This document shows positions 7,515 through 11,338 of a DNA stretch of 11,338 nucleotides, piece by piece. Within the stretch, counting starts at the first letter, position 1. Every line of letters starts with the position of its first letter. The notes beneath the pieces are model-generated. The model was not told the origin of the DNA and searched no databases. It was given only the letters and a program-made list of their open reading frames with translations. Source of the stretch: Chryseobacterium sp. (lineage in GTDB: Bacteria > Bacteroidota > Bacteroidia > Flavobacteriales > Weeksellaceae); contig RDDY01000081.1 in the NCBI GenBank assembly GCA_003852805.1, positions 1-11,338 of the forward strand, written 5' to 3'. The position numbers were made by a program, and so were the translations under genes.

Positions 7515-9551
7515 TTATTTGAACAACTGATACACCACAAAGGATGCCACATAAGCCAAGGCCGACATGCCGACGAGTTGTGCGATTGTCCATTTCAGGC
7601 TCTTGGTTTCTCGGTAAACGATGGCTACGGTACTGATGCATTGCATGGCAAACGCATAGAAAACCAGGATGGACAGCCCCGTGGCTAACGTAAATACTTT
7701 TTCGCCGTTGGGTTTGGTGTCGTTTCTCATCTTGTCGATGAGGCGTGCATCGGGGTCGTTGTCGCTCAGACTGTATAGAGTAGACATAGTTCCCACAAAT
7801 ACTTCGCGCGCGGCAAATGAGGTTAGAATGCCCACGCCCATCTTCCAATCGTAGCCCAGCGGCGCAATGGCGGGTTCCATTTTCCTGCCCATCTGCGCCA
7901 GATAGGAATCGTTCAGCTCCACCTCTGATTTTATGCTCGACTCTCCCGGCGTATTGTTCGGTCCGAAATAACTCAGGACCCAAATTACGATACTGACGGC
8001 AAAAATCACTTTGCCCGCGCCCGTGATAAAGCCCCAAACCTTCAGCAGCGTCAGCTTTAGATTGTGGCTCCACATCGGCATTTTGTAGGTCGGCAAATCC
8101 ATCACCAAGAAGCTTTTCATCTTGGTGTGGATGATGTTCTTCAAAACAAAAGCAGACATCAAAGCGGTGACAAAACCCAACAGATACATTGCCAACAGCG
8201 CCAATGCTTTGTAGCTGATGCCGAGAATACATTTATCGGGGATGACCAGCGTGATGATGATACTGTACACCGGCAGACGGGCACTGCACGTCATAAACGG
8301 CGTCACCAGAATTGTGATTAATCTTTCCTTGATGTTCTCGATGTTTCGGGTGGTCATAATGGCCGGAATGGCGCAGGCCGTAGCCGAAACAAGCGGCACG
8401 ATACTCTTACCGTTCAACCCGAAAGGACGCAACAAACGGTCCATCAAGAAGACCACCCTTGCCATATAACCACTGTCTTCCAACAGATACAGGAAATACA
8501 GCAATATGCCGATCTGCGGTGCGAAAACCACAATTCCTCCGATGCCCGGAATGATTCCGTCGGCAATCAGATTGTTCAGCGGCCCTTCGGGCAAGATGGA
8601 TGACACTGCCTCGGACAAAGCACCAAAGCCGTCTTCTATCCACGCCATGGGAAACTCTGCCAAATAGAAAACACTTTGAAAAATAATCAGCAGGATGAAC
8701 AAAAAGAAAACATAGCCCCAAAACGGATGCACCAAGAGTTTATCCCATTTCTCGGTCAACAAGTCGGTGCGCTGCGGTTTTTTGACGCGTGCTTCGCTCA
8801 GCTTTTTTTCAATTGCCTCATACCGACGCAAGGTTTCCTGCGTCTGCAATCTTTTTGGGACCAAGCATTCGGTCTCTTTGTACTCGCTTACTTGGCGAAT
8901 CAGCGATGTCTGCGTGCCCGGCAACTTTGTTGACGACAGCATCGTCCAGATCTTATACAGATTTTCTTCGCCCGTTTGTCCCGCTATTTTATCGACGAGC
9001 GCTCGGTTTTGACTCGGGATGTCAAAAAGTGGCGAACCGGCACAAAAGAGATTTTCATCCACCGCCCGGCGGAGTTCTTCTATCCCGACATTTTTCTTCG
9101 CGTTGGTCAGCAGTACTTTTACACCGTACTCTTTCTCCAATACTTCGGGGTAAACGGTGTAGCCGCTCTTTGTCGCTTGGTCTATTTGATTGATTACCAA
9201 TAAAGCGGGCAACCCCAAATCGCGGATTTGCTCAAATAATAAAAAACTGCGCTTCAGGTTCAGCGCATCGGCCACATAGATGATTCCGTCGTACTGTGAT
9301 TGTTCCTGAATCAGAAATTCGGTCAGGATCATTTCGTCCTCAGAACCGGGATAGATGCTGTAAGCGCCGGGCAAGTCGGTTACCTCTACTTTTTTTCCGT
9401 TGTAGATATAATCGCCTTTCAGGCTGGCAACGGTAACGCCGGCATAATTTCCTGTTTTCTGGTTGCGGTTACAGAGAATGTTGAAAAGTGTGGATTTACC
9501 GACATTCGGATTGCCGACCAGCAGGACTTTTCTACTTACTTTCATCGGCAT
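7515..9551 (-). CDS. feoB: Ferrous iron transport protein B
   Basis: FeoB imports Fe(II) across the inner membrane and joins a cytosolic GTPase domain to a polytopic permease. In 678 residues the G motifs are visible: G1 GNPNVGKS at 13-20, G2 Thr40, G3 DLPG at 59-62, G4 NQID at 121-124 and a G5-like TNAKKN from 149. The permease half starts near 275. It has the first gate segment with GYMAR at 361-365 and the conserved Cys393 in TACAIPAIMTTR, then the second gate block ITSFAAREVFVG-like at 575-587 (LTSFAAREVFVG) and MQCISTVAIVYRET at 636-649. Length is normal for compact FeoB proteins. The ATG at 9551 overlaps the end of feoA by 20 bases; a second in-frame ATG at 9545 (MKVSRKVLLVG) is equally plausible. 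Overlap implies translational coupling to feoA. Confidence 0.97.
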   Translation of the reverse strand: MPMKVSRKVLLVGNPNVGKSTLFNILCNRNQKTGNYAGVTVASLKGDYIYNGKKVEVTDLPGAYSIYPGSEDEMILTEFLIQEQSQYDGIIYVADALNLKRSFLLFEQIRDLGLPALLVINQIDQATKSGYTVYPEVLEKEYGVKVLLTNAKKNVGIEELRRAVDENLFCAGSPLFDIPSQNRALVDKIAGQTGEENLYKIWTMLSSTKLPGTQTSLIRQVSEYKETECLVPKRLQTQETLRRYEAIEKKLSEARVKKPQRTDLLTEKWDKLLVHPFWGYVFFLFILLIIFQSVFYLAEFPMAWIEDGFGALSEAVSSILPEGPLNNLIADGIIPGIGGIVVFAPQIGILLYFLYLLEDSGYMARVVFLMDRLLRPFGLNGKSIVPLVSATACAIPAIMTTRNIENIKERLITILVTPFMTCSARLPVYSIIITLVIPDKCILGISYKALALLAMYLLGFVTALMSAFVLKNIIHTKMKSFLVMDLPTYKMPMWSHNLKLTLLKVWGFITGAGKVIFAVSIVIWVLSYFGPNNTPGESSIKSEVELNDSYLAQMGRKMEPAIAPLGYDWKMGVGILTSFAAREVFVGTMSTLYSLSDNDPDARLIDKMRNDTKPNGEKVFTLATGLSILVFYAFAMQCISTVAIVYRETKSLKWTIAQLVGMSALAYVASFVVYQLFK

Positions 9552-9798
9552 CTTTTACAACCGTAATGAAGGCGGCCTCTTCTTCGCGCAAAGCTACGCG
9601 CGTGCGCTCTTCTCCGTATTCTACGTACAACGGACCGCGAAAGGGCGCTTGGTGCAGGATGGTAAACTTGGTATCGGGCAACAATCCTATTTCCATCACT
9701 TTTCCGGGCATCTTAAGGCCGTCGTTTTTATATCCTACAATGGTGCCGCGCGTCCGCTTGGGAAAGCAACACAATTGAGTATTGTTAAGTTTTTGCAA
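9532..9798 (-). CDS. feoA: FeoA family protein (SH3-like domain)
   Basis: This 88-residue protein has the FeoA SH3-like core: GTIVGY at 18-23, the signature MEIGLLPDT at 35-43, GPLYVEYG at 55-62 and VALREEEAAFI at 68-78. FeoA is a small cytosolic partner needed for FeoB-dependent Fe(II) uptake. The start is a TTG at 9798. A stop codon lies two codons upstream in this frame, and the nearest upstream ATG (in AAAATGAATC) is in another frame and hits a stop after eight codons. The alternative TTG at 9774 would shorten the protein by 8 residues. Two adjacent cysteines near the N-terminus (10-11) are unremarkable but could be checked. It is the first gene of the feoA-feoB-Cys-rich operon. Confidence 0.93.
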   Translation of the reverse strand: MQKLNNTQLCCFPKRTRGTIVGYKNDGLKMPGKVMEIGLLPDTKFTILHQAPFRGPLYVEYGEERTRVALREEEAAFITVVKDADESK

Positions 9799-9820
9799 AA
9801 CTTAGATTCATTTTAGAGCA

Positions 9821-9828
9821 CAAAGATA
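9821..9828 (-). promoter_or_regulatory. Candidate Bacteroidota -7 promoter element for feoAB
   Basis: On the - strand TATCTTTG matches TAnnTTTG exactly and lies 22 bases upstream of the feoA TTG start. A start site near 9814-9817 would give a leader of about 17 bases. At the -33 distance only a degenerate TTTAG (9850-9846) is found. The element overlaps the inverted repeat at 9826-9858. Confidence 0.55.
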
Positions 9829-9858
9829 TCTTATTTTAATTAAATCTAAATAAGATAT
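9826..9858. promoter_or_regulatory. 11-bp inverted repeat at the feo promoter, candidate operator
   Basis: A perfect 11-bp dyad (ATATCTTATTT at 9826-9836 and AAATAAGATAT at 9848-9858) with an 11-base AT-rich spacer overlaps the -7 element and covers the DNA just upstream of it. A protein bound here would block RNA polymerase. Given the operon, a Fe(II)-sensing repressor (Fur or a DtxR-family protein) is the obvious candidate. The inner sequence at 9835-9850 has TTTA...TAAA ends that faintly resemble DtxR-type sites, but neither consensus is matched well. The dyad is seen; the regulator is inference. Confidence 0.45.
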
Positions 9859-9903
9859 TGCTGCTGATATTTGACATAAGCTTACCAAAAAGCGCCGCAA
9901 ACG

Positions 9904-9930
9904 AAAAACCGCCGTGGTCAGCGGCGGTTT
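9904..9930 (-). terminator. Intrinsic terminator after the tail-specific protease gene
   Basis: Read on the - strand, AAACCGCCG (9930-9922) pairs perfectly with CGGCGGTTT (9914-9906) around a 7-base loop, followed by TTTTTCGTTT. It lies 25 bases after the protease stop codon at 9956-9958 and separates that gene from the feo promoter. Confidence 0.88.
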
Positions 9931-9955
9931 CATTTTCTTATCGATTTACTGTATG

Positions 9956-11338
9956 TTATTTCATTTCCGAGATAACATTTGCGGCTTCCTGCACATACAG
10001 GTCACGTTTCAGCATCTTCATCCAGTTCTCGCTTTTCTTGGCAAAGGCTTTGTCTTTTGGCAGACGGGCTTTTTCGCCGGGCAGGAGCGCGAATTTAAGA
10101 CCGTTGTCAAACTTGCGCAGCGCTTCGTATTTTTTGATCTGCTGCTTGCGTTCGGCCATCAAAGCCTCAAATTTGGCTTGGTTCAACGGAATGCTTTCTT
10201 CCTTATCCAAAGAACGGCGCCACTCGGCGGATTCTTGCAAGAGAAGGTAGTTTTTGTTGGCCTGCAATCTCTGTTGGCTGTTGGCGATCAAGGTTTTCAG
10301 ATTCGGGAATGCCAGCGGAGTGAATTTGGTGGGTTGAATCTGATCCCATGGCAATGCGAAGTCATCGTACTTTTCACCGATCTCGTCGTAGGTGAAGAAA
10401 TCGTTCATCACAATATCCGAATCCACGCCCCGCAGCTGTGTCGATTTGCCGGAAACTCGGTAGAACTTCTGAACCGTCAATTTCAGGTTGCCGTAATCAT
10501 CACTGCTGTTCAGGAAACGGTTCAGCGGTACGAAGGTTTGCACGGTTCCTTTGCCGAACGAATGCGGTGCACCCACCACCACTCCTCTGCCGTAATCTCT
10601 GATGGCACCCGAAAGAATCTCCGATGCCGATGCCGACAATTCGTTTTGCAGTATCACCAGCGGTCCTGTCCATGTAGGGTTGTTTGTGCGGTTCTGCAAG
10701 ACTTGCACTTTGCCGTCACCGTTTTTGATTTGCACCACGGGGCCGTTGTTCATGAATAATCCCATGATGTCAACCACCTCGGTCAAAGAGCCGCCGCCGT
10801 TGTTCCGGATGTCTAAGATAACGCCGCGCACGTTTTCTTTCTTGAGCTTTTCCAGCTCGTTGCGTACGTCGGTAGAAGCGTTGCGACCTTTCGGATTGTC
10901 GAACTCGGCGTTGAAGCTGGGCAGACTGATCAGGCCGTATTTCTCGCCTTTCCCATTGGTGAAAACGATACTCTTGGCGAAGGTATCTTCCATTTCCACC
11001 TCTTCGCGAACCATTTTCACATCTACCGTGGTGCCGTCTTTTTTCTGTAAAGTCAATACCACCTCGGTACCTTTCTTGCCGCGGATAAGGCGTACGGCCT
11101 CATCCACCAGCATCCCCACCACGTTTACCGCCTCGCTTTTAGGGTCGGGTTTTACCTTCAGTATTTTATCGCCTTCGGTTACTTGTTTTGATTTCCATGC
11201 AGGCGCACCGATGACCAACGGCCCGATGTACAGATAACCTTTTTTCTCGGAAATCTGCGCGCCGATGCCTGTGATTTTCCCGGAAAAACCGGCATCGAAA
11301 TCCTCTTTGTCTTGTGGAGAAAAATACTGAAGGTAAAA
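9956..11338 (-). CDS. Tail-specific (C-terminal processing) protease, PDZ + S41, 5' end outside window
   Basis: This is the C-terminal 460 residues of a Prc/Tsp-type periplasmic serine protease, a family that degrades or trims proteins from their C-termini, including cell-wall hydrolases and mislocalised proteins. The frame stays open to base 11338, so the TTG at 11218 is not the real start and the signal peptide and N-terminal domain are missing. Numbering from the window edge: a PDZ domain spans about 20-110 (GIGAQISEKKGYLYIGPLVIGAPAW, GDKILKV). The S41 core has GVILDIRNNGGGSL, the catalytic Ser at 237 in SASASEI (codon 10630-10628), Asp248 in DYGR and the catalytic Lys at 263 in SFGKGTVQ. 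The C-terminal helical region with PWDQIQPT and a long Lys/Glu-rich stretch fits the DUF3340 domain of this subfamily. The Ser-Lys spacing is 26, against 25 in E. coli Tsp, from one extra residue in GAPHSFGK. The name prc would be by similarity only. Confidence 0.95.
   Translation of the reverse strand, partial: FYLQYFSPQDKEDFDAGFSGKITGIGAQISEKKGYLYIGPLVIGAPAWKSKQVTEGDKILKVKPDPKSEAVNVVGMLVDEAVRLIRGKKGTEVVLTLQKKDGTTVDVKMVREEVEMEDTFAKSIVFTNGKGEKYGLISLPSFNAEFDNPKGRNASTDVRNELEKLKKENVRGVILDIRNNGGGSLTEVVDIMGLFMNNGPVVQIKNGDGKVQVLQNRTNNPTWTGPLVILQNELSASASEILSGAIRDYGRGVVVGAPHSFGKGTVQTFVPLNRFLNSSDDYGNLKLTVQKFYRVSGKSTQLRGVDSDIVMNDFFTYDEIGEKYDDFALPWDQIQPTKFTPLAFPNLKTLIANSQQRLQANKNYLLLQESAEWRRSLDKEESIPLNQAKFEALMAERKQQIKKYEALRKFDNGLKFALLPGEKARLPKDKAFAKKSENWMKMLKRDLYVQEAANVISEMK

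Noticed and set aside
7363..8232. A 289-residue open frame on the - strand
   Set aside because: All but the last 46 residues overlap feoB in another frame and have Gln/Arg/His-rich composition typical of a shadow. Only the C-terminal part is a real gene, starting at ATG 7503.
9914..10759. A 281-residue + strand frame antisense to the protease
   Set aside because: The opposite strand encodes a protease with intact Ser/Lys/Asp active site, and this frame runs through its terminator.
11216..11218. TTG as the start of the protease gene
   Set aside because: It lies inside the PDZ domain, and the frame continues with family-like sequence to the window edge.

Overview
The window carries core chromosomal genes of a Bacteroidota bacterium, most likely a flavobacterium-type lineage. 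Three things point there. Predicted transcription starts carry the Bacteroidota -7 element TAnnTTTG instead of a sigma-70 -10 box. Start codons lack clear Shine-Dalgarno sequences. The protein types also fit: a penicillin-binding protein 1A with an acidic/Pro-rich tail, an archaeal-like GlmM with a GEGNGG motif, and a short Cys-rich partner encoded after FeoB. Base composition looks balanced and uniform. I see no insertion sequence, phage gene, CRISPR array, tRNA or rRNA.

Layout. The left part is on the + strand: the 3' part of a bifunctional penicillin-binding protein (1-1575, cut by the window edge), a strong terminator, selO for a protein AMPylase (1613-3133), and an uncharacterised polytopic membrane protein (about 3185-4459). 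A hairpin at 4462-4490 separates this block from the rest, which is all on the - strand. Read in its own direction, the - strand holds a partial PDZ/S41 tail-specific protease (11338-9956) with a terminator, then the ferrous-iron operon feoA-feoB-small Cys-rich protein (9798-7363), then glmM and a TPR protein (7293-4497).

How the genes fit together. The penicillin-binding protein and GlmM act at opposite ends of peptidoglycan synthesis: polymerisation/cross-linking and making glucosamine-1-phosphate for UDP-GlcNAc. The tail-specific protease is a periplasmic quality-control enzyme of a family that often trims cell-wall enzymes. The feo genes form a compact Fe(II) uptake operon: feoA and feoB overlap, and the third gene follows after 11 bases. 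An 11-bp inverted repeat over the feo promoter is a plausible metal-responsive operator. SelO is linked in other organisms to redox homeostasis.

No clearly new multi-gene system is visible. The points most worth a second look are the dyad at the feo promoter, the GT-C-like membrane protein, the selO start codon placed directly behind a terminator, and a hairpin containing the predicted start codon of the TPR gene.
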